Shown in pieces: positions 46,509 to 54,789 of a stretch of DNA of 64,000 bases. The first letter of the stretch is position 1; each line of letters begins with the position of its first letter. Made by a program: the position numbers and the translations under genes. The notes under the pieces are model-generated. The model searched no databases. It saw only the letters and a program-made list of their open reading frames with translations, and had not been told where the DNA came from. This DNA is from an uncultured Streptococcus sp. (lineage in GTDB: Bacteria > Bacillota > Bacilli > Lactobacillales > Streptococcaceae): NCBI RefSeq assembly GCF_901875575.1, contig NZ_CABFMF010000022.1, forward strand, positions 70,541-134,540, read 5' to 3'.

Positions 46509-48497
46509 ATGTTTCGATTAACCAATAAGTTAGCGGTATCGAACTTGATTAAAAACCGCAAACTCTATTATCCTTTTGCGCTGGCTGTTCTCTTAGCAGT
46601 CACCGTCACCTATCTCTTTTATTCCCTAACCTTCAATCCCAAGATTGCAGAAATTCGTGGAGGAGAAACGATTCAAGCTACTCTTGGATTTGGTATGTTT
46701 GTCGTTACCCTTGCGTCAGCTATTATCGTCCTCTATGCCAATAGTTTTGTTATGAAGAACCGTTCCAAAGAACTGGGGATTTATGGCATGTTGGGCTTGG
46801 AGAAACGTCACCTGATCAGTATGACCTTTAAGGAGTTGATACTATTTGGAATTTTAACTGTTGGAGCAGGAATCGGTATTGGAGCCTTGTTTGACAAGTT
46901 GATTTTCGCCTTCTTGCTCAAACTGATGAAATTAAAGGTTGAGCTGGTCGCTACCTTCCAGATGAAAGTTGTCATTACAGTACTTCTTGTCTTTGGTTTG
47001 ATTTTCCTAGGACTCATGTTCCTGAATGCCCTTCGAATCGCCCGTATGAATGCCCTCCAGCTCTCTCGTGAGAAAGCAAGCGGAGAGAAAAAAGGTCGTT
47101 TCCTACCTCTCCAAACTATTCTTGGTTCCATAAGTTTAGGGATTGGCTATTATCTTGCCCTTATGGTAAAAGATCCTCTTACAGCCTTAACAACCTTCTT
47201 CCTAGCTGTTTTACTGGTTATCCTTGGGACCTATCTCTTGTTCAATGCAGGGATTACCGTTTTCCTACAAATCTTGAAGAAAAATAAGAAATACTATTAC
47301 CAACCAAATAACCTGATCTCAGTGTCTAACTTGATTTTCCGTATGAAGAAAAATGCGGTTGGACTAGCAACTATCGCTATCTTGTCAACAATGGTTTTGG
47401 TAACCATGTCAGCAGCGACTAGTATTTTCAATGCCTCAGAAAGCTTTAAAAAAGTTCTAAATCCTCATGATTTTGGGGTTTCAGGGCAAAATGTTGAAAA
47501 AGAAGACTTGGACAAACTCTTGAGCCAGTTTGCAAGCGACAAAGGTTATAAGATTAAAGAGAAAGAAGTGCTTCGTTACACTTACTTTGGTGTTGCAAAT
47601 CAAGAAGGAACCAAGTTAACCCTTTTTGAAAAAGGACAAAACCGTGTCCAACCCACAACAGTTTTCATGGTATTTGACCAAAAAGATTATGAAAATATGA
47701 CTGGTCAAAAACTTTCTCTATCAGGAAATGAGGTTGGACTCTTTGCCAAGAATGAGGGAGTTAAAGAACAGAAAGCTCTAACTCTAAATGATCATCAATT
47801 TTCTGTCAAAGAAGAATTTACTAAAGATTTCATTGTCAACCATGTCCCAAATCAGTTTAATATTTTGACTGCTGATTACAATTACCTTGTTGTTCCTGAT
47901 CTACAAGCCTTTTTGGACCAATTCCCAGATTCGGCTATCTATAATCAGTTTTACGGTGGTATGAATGTAAATATTAGTGAAGAAGAACAACTCAAGGTCG
48001 CTGAAGAATATGAAAAATACTTACAAAAGTTTAATGCTCAATTAAACACTGAAGGTAGCTATGTGTATGGTAGCAATCTAGCAGATGCTAGTGCTCAGAT
48101 GAGTGTCCTCTTTGGTGGTGTCTTCTTTATCGGTATTTTCCTATCCATTATCTTTATGGTCGGAACCGTTCTGGTCATCTATTACAAACAAATTTCTGAA
48201 GGCTATGAAGACCGTGAACGCTTTATTATCTTGCAGAAAGTCGGTTTAGGTCAAAAGCAAATCAAGCAAACCATCAACAAACAGGTTTTAACTGTATTCT
48301 TCCTTCCTTTGCTCTTTGCCTTCCTACATCTCGCCTTTGCCTACCATATGATTAGCCTGATTCTAAAAGTGATTGGTGTACTGGATGCGACTATGGTGTT
48401 GACTGTGACCTTGTCTATCTGCGCTATTTTCCTCATCGCCTATGTATTGATTTTCATGATTACTTCAAGAAGTTATCGCAAGATTGTGCAAATGTAA
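46509..48497 (+). CDS. Bce-type ABC transporter permease (FtsX domain)
   Basis: 662 residues, partner of the ATPase one base upstream. Ten predicted membrane helices: one N-terminal, three in the first FtsX unit (residues 55-190), pairs in the middle, and three at the C-terminus (540-655). A large extracellular domain of about 210 residues (about 315-530, QNVEKEDLDKLLSQFASDKG onward) separates helices seven and eight. That is the hallmark of BceB sensors/transporters for cell-wall antibiotics. Protects lipid II-cycle intermediates by target release in studied relatives. Confidence 0.9.
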   Translation: MFRLTNKLAVSNLIKNRKLYYPFALAVLLAVTVTYLFYSLTFNPKIAEIRGGETIQATLGFGMFVVTLASAIIVLYANSFVMKNRSKELGIYGMLGLEKRHLISMTFKELILFGILTVGAGIGIGALFDKLIFAFLLKLMKLKVELVATFQMKVVITVLLVFGLIFLGLMFLNALRIARMNALQLSREKASGEKKGRFLPLQTILGSISLGIGYYLALMVKDPLTALTTFFLAVLLVILGTYLLFNAGITVFLQILKKNKKYYYQPNNLISVSNLIFRMKKNAVGLATIAILSTMVLVTMSAATSIFNASESFKKVLNPHDFGVSGQNVEKEDLDKLLSQFASDKGYKIKEKEVLRYTYFGVANQEGTKLTLFEKGQNRVQPTTVFMVFDQKDYENMTGQKLSLSGNEVGLFAKNEGVKEQKALTLNDHQFSVKEEFTKDFIVNHVPNQFNILTADYNYLVVPDLQAFLDQFPDSAIYNQFYGGMNVNISEEEQLKVAEEYEKYLQKFNAQLNTEGSYVYGSNLADASAQMSVLFGGVFFIGIFLSIIFMVGTVLVIYYKQISEGYEDRERFIILQKVGLGQKQIKQTINKQVLTVFFLPLLFAFLHLAFAYHMISLILKVIGVLDATMVLTVTLSICAIFLIAYVLIFMITSRSYRKIVQM

Positions 48498-48498
48498 A

Positions 48499-48537
48499 AA
48501 AAGATACCTCGACTTCAAAATCGAGGTATTTCTTGTA
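48499..48537. terminator. Bidirectional terminator between transporter and VIT gene
   Basis: ATACCTCGA-cttcaaaa-TCGAGGTAT, flanked by an A-run and T-rich sequence. Confidence 0.8.
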
Positions 48538-48539
48538 TT

Positions 48540-49235
48540 TTAAATGCTGAAAAGTTGTCCTAGCAGAAAGGTAACTCCCATGGTTAAAAGACCAATAGCA
48601 AGGTTCCGAATCATAGCTGTTTTAGTTGGGGCTTTTCCAAGTTTGGCGCTTGTGTAGCCAGTCATCAAGAGTGAAACTCCTACAATCAGGACAGTAGCAG
48701 GGATGCGGTATTCACTTGGGAAAATGGTTACTGAGAGCATTGGAGGCAAACTTCCAAGGAAAAAGGCAACGAAGCTAGAAATGGCAGCGTGCCAAGGATT
48801 GGTAAATTCTTCATACTCAATCCCATATTTTTCCTCTACCAAAGCCTTGAGTGGATTTTTAAGAAAGGCCTTATTTGTCAAGAGCTGGGCAGAGGTTTCG
48901 CATTCTCCATTTTGGATATAGGCAGCATAGAGGGACTTTTTGGCTAGCTCCAAATCTTGGTCTAGCAAGAGTTTTTCTCGCGCAACAGCTGCTTCCTCAG
49001 TATCTTTTTGAGTTGAAACGGATACATATTCTCCACCAGCCATTGAAAAGGCACCAGCTAAGATAGCCGCAAAACCTGATAAAAAAATAATCCAGATATT
49101 GCTTGTGGCACTGGCAACCCCGATAACCACACCAGCAATGGAAATAATTCCATCATTAGCACCAAGAACACCCGCACGCAGGATATTTAAACGACCTGCA
49201 AAATTTGAATCAATTTCGTGATTTGTTTCTGACAT
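48540..49235 (-). CDS. VIT/CCC1 family iron-manganese transporter
   Basis: 231 residues from the ATG at 49235, which has AAAGGAGATT upstream; a longer frame to 49355 has no ribosome site. Five membrane helices of the VIT family: LRAGVLGANDGIISIAGVVIG near residues 19-39 with the metal-binding helix, then AAILAGAFSMAGGEYVSVSTQ. A charged cytoplasmic metal-binding loop follows (about 80-140, rich in E/K), and then three C-terminal helices. Relatives move ferrous iron or manganese out of the cytoplasm. Stands alone. Confidence 0.88.
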   Translation of the reverse strand: MSETNHEIDSNFAGRLNILRAGVLGANDGIISIAGVVIGVASATSNIWIIFLSGFAAILAGAFSMAGGEYVSVSTQKDTEEAAVAREKLLLDQDLELAKKSLYAAYIQNGECETSAQLLTNKAFLKNPLKALVEEKYGIEYEEFTNPWHAAISSFVAFFLGSLPPMLSVTIFPSEYRIPATVLIVGVSLLMTGYTSAKLGKAPTKTAMIRNLAIGLLTMGVTFLLGQLFSI

Positions 49236-49416
49236 ACTAATCTCCTTTTTATCCATTATAAAGGAAAAATATAGGAAAATCAATCTTTTAAAACTATCTG
49301 AAAAAAGTTGCACGATTTTAATTTTACGAGCTTTTTTAAGAGTTAGAAACAGCACTAGCTTGTAGGGAAGGATAAAAGAGAAGCAAAGCTGATAGACTAG
49401 TCCTTTTTCTAGTTAT

Positions 49417-49428
49417 CTATGGTATAAT
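49417..49428 (+). promoter_or_regulatory. Extended -10 promoter of the HAD-HAD-ftsY operon
   Basis: CTATGGTATAATAGG with TATAAT at 49423-49428, 37 bases before the first ATG. Confidence 0.65.
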
Positions 49429-49465
49429 AGGAGGTAGATTTACTAATCGGAGTAAGAAAGATTTT

Positions 49466-50257
49466 ATGATTAAACTAGTAGCAACGGATATGGACGGAAC
49501 CTTCCTAGATGGGAATGGACGCTTTGATATGGACCGCCTCAAGTCTCTCTTAGCTTCCTACAAGGAAAAAGGGATTTACTTTGCAGTGGCTTCGGGTCGA
49601 GGATTTCTATCCTTAGAAAAATTATTTGCTGATGTTCGTGAGGATATTATTTTCATCGCGGAAAATGGCAGTTTGGTCGAATATCAAGGTCAGGACTTGT
49701 ATGAAGCGACTATGTCTCGTGAGTTTTATCTGGCAACTTTTGAAAAGCTGAAAACTTCACCTTATGTAGACATCAATAAACTGCTCTTGACGGGAAAAAA
49801 AGGCTCTTATGTGCTAGATACGGTTGATGAGACCTATTTGAAAGAGAGTCAGCACTATAATGAAAATATCCAAAAAGTAACGAGTTTGGATGATATCACA
49901 GATGATATTTTCAAATTTACAACCAACTTCACAGAAGAAACTCTCGAAGATGGGGAGGCTTGGGTCAATGAAAATGTCTCTGGTGTTAAGGCCATGACAA
50001 CTGGCTTTGAATCTATTGATATTGTTCTGGACTATGTCGATAAGGGTGTGGCTATTGTTGAATTGGCTAAAAAACTTGGCATCACAATGGATCAGGTTAT
50101 GGCTTTTGGAGACAATTTAAATGACTTGCATATGATGCAGGTTGTGGGACATCCTGTAGCTCCTGAAAATGCACGACCAGAAATTTTAGAATTAGCAGAG
50201 ACTGTGATTGGTCACCATAAGGACCAGTCGGTTATAGCTTATATGGAGGGCTTATAA
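49466..50257 (+). CDS. Cof-type HAD-IIB phosphatase
   Basis: 263 residues. HAD motif I is KLVATDMDGTFLDGNG (residues 3-18) with the nucleophile and acid aspartates. Motif II VASGRG is near residue 42. The type IIB cap covers about 85-185, and motif IV is FGDNLNDLHMM near residue 213. Likely dephosphorylates sugar phosphates, FMN or similar cytosolic metabolites; substrate not assignable. Its stop codon shares a base with the next gene's start. Confidence 0.9.
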   Translation: MIKLVATDMDGTFLDGNGRFDMDRLKSLLASYKEKGIYFAVASGRGFLSLEKLFADVREDIIFIAENGSLVEYQGQDLYEATMSREFYLATFEKLKTSPYVDINKLLLTGKKGSYVLDTVDETYLKESQHYNENIQKVTSLDDITDDIFKFTTNFTEETLEDGEAWVNENVSGVKAMTTGFESIDIVLDYVDKGVAIVELAKKLGITMDQVMAFGDNLNDLHMMQVVGHPVAPENARPEILELAETVIGHHKDQSVIAYMEGL

Positions 50258-51075
50258 TGGCAGATATAAAATTGATTGCATTGGACTTGGACGGGACCTT
50301 GCTAACTACTGATAAAAGGCTGACAGATCGAACCAAGGCAACCTTGAAAGCTGCGCGTGATCGTGGGATTAAGGTGGTTTTGACAACAGGTCGTCCTCTA
50401 AAAGCCATGGATTTCTTTCTCCATGAGCTAGGGACTGACGGTCAGGAAGATGAGTATACCATTACTTTTAATGGTGGATTAGTTCAGAAAAATACAGGCG
50501 AAATCCTTGATAAGACAGTTTTTTCATATGATGATGTAGCACGTTTGTATGAGGAAACAGAGAAATTATCACTGCCTCTGGATGCTATTTCAGAAGGAAC
50601 TGTTTATCAAATTCAATCGGATCAAGAAAGTCTTTATGCCAAATTCAATCCAGCTTTGACCTTTGTTCCAGTAGCCTTTGAAGACCTATCTAGTCAAATG
50701 ACCTACAATAAATGCGTGACTGCCTTTGCTCAAGAACCCTTGGATGCAACCATTCAGAAGATTTCTCCAGAATTGTTTGACCAATATGAAATCTTTAAAT
50801 CACGTGAAATGTTGCTAGAGTGGTCACCAAAGAATGTTCATAAAGCAACAGGTTTGGCAAAACTAATCAGCCATCTTGGAATCGACCAAAGTCAAGTTAT
50901 GGCCTGTGGGGATGAGGCCAATGACCTTTCTATGATTGAGTGGGCAGGGCTCGGTGTTGCTATGCAAAACGCTGTTCCTGAAGTCAAGGCAGTCGCAAAT
51001 GTAGTGACTCCAATGACTAATGATGAGGAAGCTGTCGCCTGGGCTATCGAAGAATATGTGCTAAAGGAGAATTAA
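50257..51075 (+). CDS. Cof-type HAD-IIB phosphatase
   Basis: 272 residues. Motif I IALDLDGTLLTTDKR (residues 6-20), VLTTGRPLKAMDFFL for motif II, cap domain about 85-190, motif IV ACGDEANDLSMIEWAG near residue 215. YidA-like in cap sequence (sugar-phosphate phosphatase). Translationally coupled to the preceding paralogue by a one-base overlap and followed 3 bases later by ftsY, an arrangement conserved in streptococci. Confidence 0.9.
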   Translation: MADIKLIALDLDGTLLTTDKRLTDRTKATLKAARDRGIKVVLTTGRPLKAMDFFLHELGTDGQEDEYTITFNGGLVQKNTGEILDKTVFSYDDVARLYEETEKLSLPLDAISEGTVYQIQSDQESLYAKFNPALTFVPVAFEDLSSQMTYNKCVTAFAQEPLDATIQKISPELFDQYEIFKSREMLLEWSPKNVHKATGLAKLISHLGIDQSQVMACGDEANDLSMIEWAGLGVAMQNAVPEVKAVANVVTPMTNDEEAVAWAIEEYVLKEN

Positions 51076-51078
51076 GAT

Positions 51079-52368
51079 ATGGGATTATTTGACCGTCTAT
51101 TCGGAAAAAAAGAAGAACCTAAAATCGAAGAAGTTGTAAAAGAAGCTCTAGAAAATCTTGATTTGTCTGAAGATACGGAGCCTGCTCTTACAGAAGCTGA
51201 GGAAGTCTCTCAGGAAGAAGCCGAGGTTGAAAGTTCTGAAGAAGCTGTGTTTGAAGAAGAGGAAATCCAAGACTCAGTTGAAGAAATTTTGGATTCAGAC
51301 CCAGTTGTAGAGCTTCATCAAGAAGAAATAGAAGAATTTCCAAACTTAGAAGAAGTCTCAGAGGAAGAGAATATTGAGCACGAAGAAGCTGTAGAAGAAA
51401 ATAGTTCTGAAGTGCTTGAACCAGAAACACTTCAAGCAGAAGAAACAGTTCAAGAAAAATATGACCGCAGTCTTAAGAAAACTCGCACAGGCTTCGGTGC
51501 CCGCTTGAACGCCTTCTTTGCTAATTTCCGCTCTGTTGACGAAGAATTTTTCGAGGAACTGGAAGAACTGCTAATCATGAGTGACGTTGGTGTCCAGGTT
51601 GCTTCTAACCTAACTGAGGAGCTACGATATGAAGCCAAACTTGAGAATGCCAAGAAACCAGATGCACTTCGTCGTGTTATTATTGAAAAATTGGTTGAGC
51701 TTTATGAAAAGGATGGCAACTATGATGAAAGTATCCACTTCCAAGATGGCTTGACAGTCATGCTCTTTGTCGGTGTTAATGGTGTTGGGAAAACAACTTC
51801 TATCGGAAAACTAGCCCACCGCTACAAACAAGCTGGGGAAAAGGTCATGTTGGTTGCGGCAGACACCTTCCGTGCAGGGGCAGTAGCTCAACTAGCTGAA
51901 TGGGGCCGTCGTGTGGACGTTCCAGTTGTAACTGGACCTGAAAAAGCTGATCCAGCCAGTGTAGTCTTTGATGGAATGGAACGTGCTATATCTGAGGGTA
52001 TCGATATTCTTATGATTGATACCGCTGGTCGTCTGCAAAATAAGGATAACCTCATGGCTGAGCTGGAAAAGATTGGTCGTATCATCAAACGTGTTGTGCC
52101 AGAAGCCCCTCATGAAACTTTCTTGGCACTTGATGCATCAACAGGTCAAAATGCCCTGGTGCAGGCTAAAGAATTTTCAAAAATTACCCCTTTGACAGGA
52201 ATTGTCTTGACTAAGATTGATGGAACTGCTCGAGGTGGTGTTGTGTTAGCCATCCGTGAAGAACTCAATATTCCTGTAAAATTGATTGGATTTGGTGAAA
52301 AAATCGATGACATTGGTGAGTTTAACTCAGAAAACTTTATGAAGGGTCTCTTGGAAGGCTTAATCTAA
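51079..52368 (+). CDS. ftsY: Signal recognition particle receptor FtsY
   Basis: Docks SRP-ribosome complexes at the membrane. 429 residues. The N-terminal ~125 residues are extremely acidic (repeated EE/ED), starting after a membrane-affine MGLFDRLFGKK helix. The NG domain follows: helical N part (about 130-215), G1 GVNGVGKTTSIGKLAHRY near residue 232, DTFRAGAVAQLAEW, G3 IDTAGRLQNKDNLMAEL and G4 TKIDGTARGG, ending GEKIDDIGEFNSENFMKGLL. Expected partner Ffh lies outside the window. Confidence 0.96.
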   Translation: MGLFDRLFGKKEEPKIEEVVKEALENLDLSEDTEPALTEAEEVSQEEAEVESSEEAVFEEEEIQDSVEEILDSDPVVELHQEEIEEFPNLEEVSEEENIEHEEAVEENSSEVLEPETLQAEETVQEKYDRSLKKTRTGFGARLNAFFANFRSVDEEFFEELEELLIMSDVGVQVASNLTEELRYEAKLENAKKPDALRRVIIEKLVELYEKDGNYDESIHFQDGLTVMLFVGVNGVGKTTSIGKLAHRYKQAGEKVMLVAADTFRAGAVAQLAEWGRRVDVPVVTGPEKADPASVVFDGMERAISEGIDILMIDTAGRLQNKDNLMAELEKIGRIIKRVVPEAPHETFLALDASTGQNALVQAKEFSKITPLTGIVLTKIDGTARGGVVLAIREELNIPVKLIGFGEKIDDIGEFNSENFMKGLLEGLI

Positions 52369-52375
52369 TCAGAAG

Positions 52376-52414
52376 CAAAAATCCTGCAAGGTAGAAACTT
52401 GCAGGATTTTTTTA
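52376..52414. terminator. Bidirectional terminator between ftsY and zwf
   Basis: AAAAATCCTGCAAG-gtagaaa-CTTGCAGGATTTTT: 14-bp stem with A- and T-tails serving convergent genes. Confidence 0.92.
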
Positions 52415-53899
52415 TTCTAAGCGACCATCTTGACGGTAGGCAAGATCAGGCTGCCAAGTCCATTTGGCACCAAACTTTTCAAGTAGGTCAAAACTGGCTT
52501 GAGGTCCCATGCTTCCGGCCTTGTAGTCGTGAAGTGGGGCACCGTTTTCAGCCCAGAGTTTCTCGATACGGTCAATCAATTTCCATGAGGCACTCACTTC
52601 ATCCCAGTGGCTAAAGTTAGTTGAGTTGTTATTTAAGACATCATAGATTAATTTTTCGTAAGGTTCTGGGGAAGCTCCTGTAGCAGTCGCGTCTGTACGG
52701 TAATCAAGCGAATTTGGAGCCAAGTTGAATTCTTCACCTACCTCTTTACCATTTAGGCTAAGAGAGAAACCTTCAGTTGGTTGGATATAGATAGTCAAGA
52801 CGTTAGGTGCAAGTTCTTGACCAAAGATAGAATCCATCTGTTTAAAAACAATATTGACGTGGGTGCCTTTTTCAGTCATGCGTTTTCCAGTACGGAAGAA
52901 GAATGGTACACCACGGAATCGATCGCTGTCTACAAAGAAAGCACCAGAAGCAAAGGTCTCAGTTGTAGATTCTGGATTTACATTTGGCTCGCTACGATAA
53001 GAGATGTATTTCATGCCATCAATCTTACCTGAACGGTATTGGCCGCGGATAAAGTGTTCTTTAAGTTCTTCATCAGTTGGATGGTAGAGATTTTTAAAGA
53101 CCTTAATCTTTTCAGCTCGAATCTCATCTTTTGTGAAACTTGCTGGTTTGTCCATAGCAAGAAGTGATAGGAGTTGGAGCGTATGGTTTTGAACCATATC
53201 ACGAAGGGCCCCTGATTCATCATAGTAGCCACCGCGTTCTTCAACACCTAAACGTTCCGCAAAGGTAATTTGTACATTATCAATATGCTCACGGTTCCAA
53301 ACATTCTCAAAAATCATGTTGGCAAAACGAACCGCAAAGATGCTTTGAATCATTTCTTTTCCAAGGTAATGATCGATACGATAGATTTGTTCTTCATCAA
53401 AGGTTGCAAGAAGTTCTTCATTTAGTTTACTTGCTGAAGGATAATCTGTACCAAACGGTTTCTCAACGATTAAGCGCTCAAAACCTTTACCGTCAACAAT
53501 ATTCTCAGATTTGAGATGTTTTGCAATGGTTCCAAAGAATTGAGGAGCCATAGACAAGAAGAAGAGCTTGTTGTGTTCAGCCTGATACTTGTCATTTAGT
53601 TCAGCCTGTAATTGACGCAAAGCAATGTAGTGTTCCGTATCATTGACATCATGACTTTGATAGTAGAAGTGACTAGCGAACTCTTGAGCCTGTTCAGTAC
53701 TATCTGCCAAATCAAGGATAGATTCAACAACGACAGATTCGAAATATTCCTTGCTCCAAGGACGACGAGCAGTTCCAATAACTGCAAAGTGTTTTGAAAG
53801 ATTGCCTGATTTGTATAGTCTAAAAAGGGAAGGGTAGAGTTTGCGTTTAGCAAGGTCCCCACTTGCACCGAAAATTGTAACAATAACTTTTGATGACAT
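52412..53899 (-). CDS. zwf: Glucose-6-phosphate 1-dehydrogenase
   Basis: First enzyme of the oxidative pentose phosphate route; makes NADPH. 495 residues, normal length. The NADP-binding start is TIFGASGDLAKRKLYPSLF (residues 8-26). The active-site RIDHYLGKEMIQ is near residue 173 and the conserved EKPFGTD near 145. GVPFFFRTGKRM appears near residue 335. Stops in the terminator that it shares with ftsY. Confidence 0.97.
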   Translation of the reverse strand: MSSKVIVTIFGASGDLAKRKLYPSLFRLYKSGNLSKHFAVIGTARRPWSKEYFESVVVESILDLADSTEQAQEFASHFYYQSHDVNDTEHYIALRQLQAELNDKYQAEHNKLFFLSMAPQFFGTIAKHLKSENIVDGKGFERLIVEKPFGTDYPSASKLNEELLATFDEEQIYRIDHYLGKEMIQSIFAVRFANMIFENVWNREHIDNVQITFAERLGVEERGGYYDESGALRDMVQNHTLQLLSLLAMDKPASFTKDEIRAEKIKVFKNLYHPTDEELKEHFIRGQYRSGKIDGMKYISYRSEPNVNPESTTETFASGAFFVDSDRFRGVPFFFRTGKRMTEKGTHVNIVFKQMDSIFGQELAPNVLTIYIQPTEGFSLSLNGKEVGEEFNLAPNSLDYRTDATATGASPEPYEKLIYDVLNNNSTNFSHWDEVSASWKLIDRIEKLWAENGAPLHDYKAGSMGPQASFDLLEKFGAKWTWQPDLAYRQDGRLE

Positions 53900-54013
53900 C
53901 TAGCTACCTAATTTCTGTTTTTATTCCTAGACGACCTAGGTATGAGGAAACCTCAGTTTCATAAATTTAATTTTATCATAATTTTCAAAAAAATCAAAAA
54001 TCTAATACGAGAT

Positions 54014-54043
54014 AGAAAAAACTGCAAGGAAATCCTTACAGTT
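54014..54043 (-). terminator. Terminator of glnQP
   Basis: AACTGCAAGGA (54020-54030) pairs with TCCTTACAGTT (54033-54043). On the minus strand it is followed by TTTTTTC. It lies just beyond the glnQ stop codon. Confidence 0.8.
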
Positions 54044-54048
54044 TAGTC

Positions 54049-54789
54049 TTATACATTTAGAACCTTGTCCAAGAAATCTTTTAGACGTGGGTGTTGAGGG
54101 TTGTCAAAGATTTGATCAGGTGTACCGTCTTCTAGGAATTCACCGTCCGCAGTAAAGATAACACGGTTGGCAACCTGACGAGCAAATCCCATTTCGTGGG
54201 TTACGATAATCATAGTCATACCTTGTTTTGCCAAATCTTTCATAACATTCAGAACGTCTCCAACCATCTCAGGGTCAAGGGCAGAAGTTGGTTCATCAAA
54301 GAGCATGATGTCAGGGTTCATTGCTAGTCCACGAGCAATTGCCACACGTTGCTTTTGCCCTCCAGATAAGCTATCTGGACAGGCCGTAGCCTTATCTGCA
54401 AGACCAACTTTTTCGAGCAACTCCATACCTAGTTTCTCAGCCTCTTCTTTAGAAAGTAACTTATGCTCAATAGGCGCAAAAGTGATATTATCGAGAACTG
54501 ACATGTGAGGGAATAGGTTAAAGTGTTGGAAAACCATCCCGATATTTTCACGAACGTGGTCAACGTCAGTAGATTTTTCAGTCAAGTCATAACCATTTAC
54601 TGTGATGTGACCACTAGAGACTTCTTCAAGAAGATTAAGGCTGCGAAGGAAGGTTGATTTACCAGAACCAGAAGGGCCGATGATACAAACTACATCTCCT
54701 TCATAAAACTTAGTTGTAATTCCTTTTAGGACTTTGTTTTTTCCGTAGCTTTTGTGTAAATCATTTACATCAATTTTTAATTTTGCCAT
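54049..54789 (-). CDS. glnQ: Amino-acid (glutamine) ABC transporter ATPase
   Basis: 246 residues. Walker A GPSGSGKSTFLRSLN is near residue 38, the signature LSGGQKQRVAIARGLA near 142 and Walker B IMLFDEPTSALDPEMV near 164. The polar amino-acid subgroup is marked by GMVFQHFNLFPHMSVLDNI. Overlaps the end of glnP by one base; the pair supplies glutamine (perhaps glutamate) uptake. Orthologous to pneumococcal SP_1242-type GlnQ. Confidence 0.93.
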   Translation of the reverse strand: MAKLKIDVNDLHKSYGKNKVLKGITTKFYEGDVVCIIGPSGSGKSTFLRSLNLLEEVSSGHITVNGYDLTEKSTDVDHVRENIGMVFQHFNLFPHMSVLDNITFAPIEHKLLSKEEAEKLGMELLEKVGLADKATACPDSLSGGQKQRVAIARGLAMNPDIMLFDEPTSALDPEMVGDVLNVMKDLAKQGMTMIIVTHEMGFARQVANRVIFTADGEFLEDGTPDQIFDNPQHPRLKDFLDKVLNV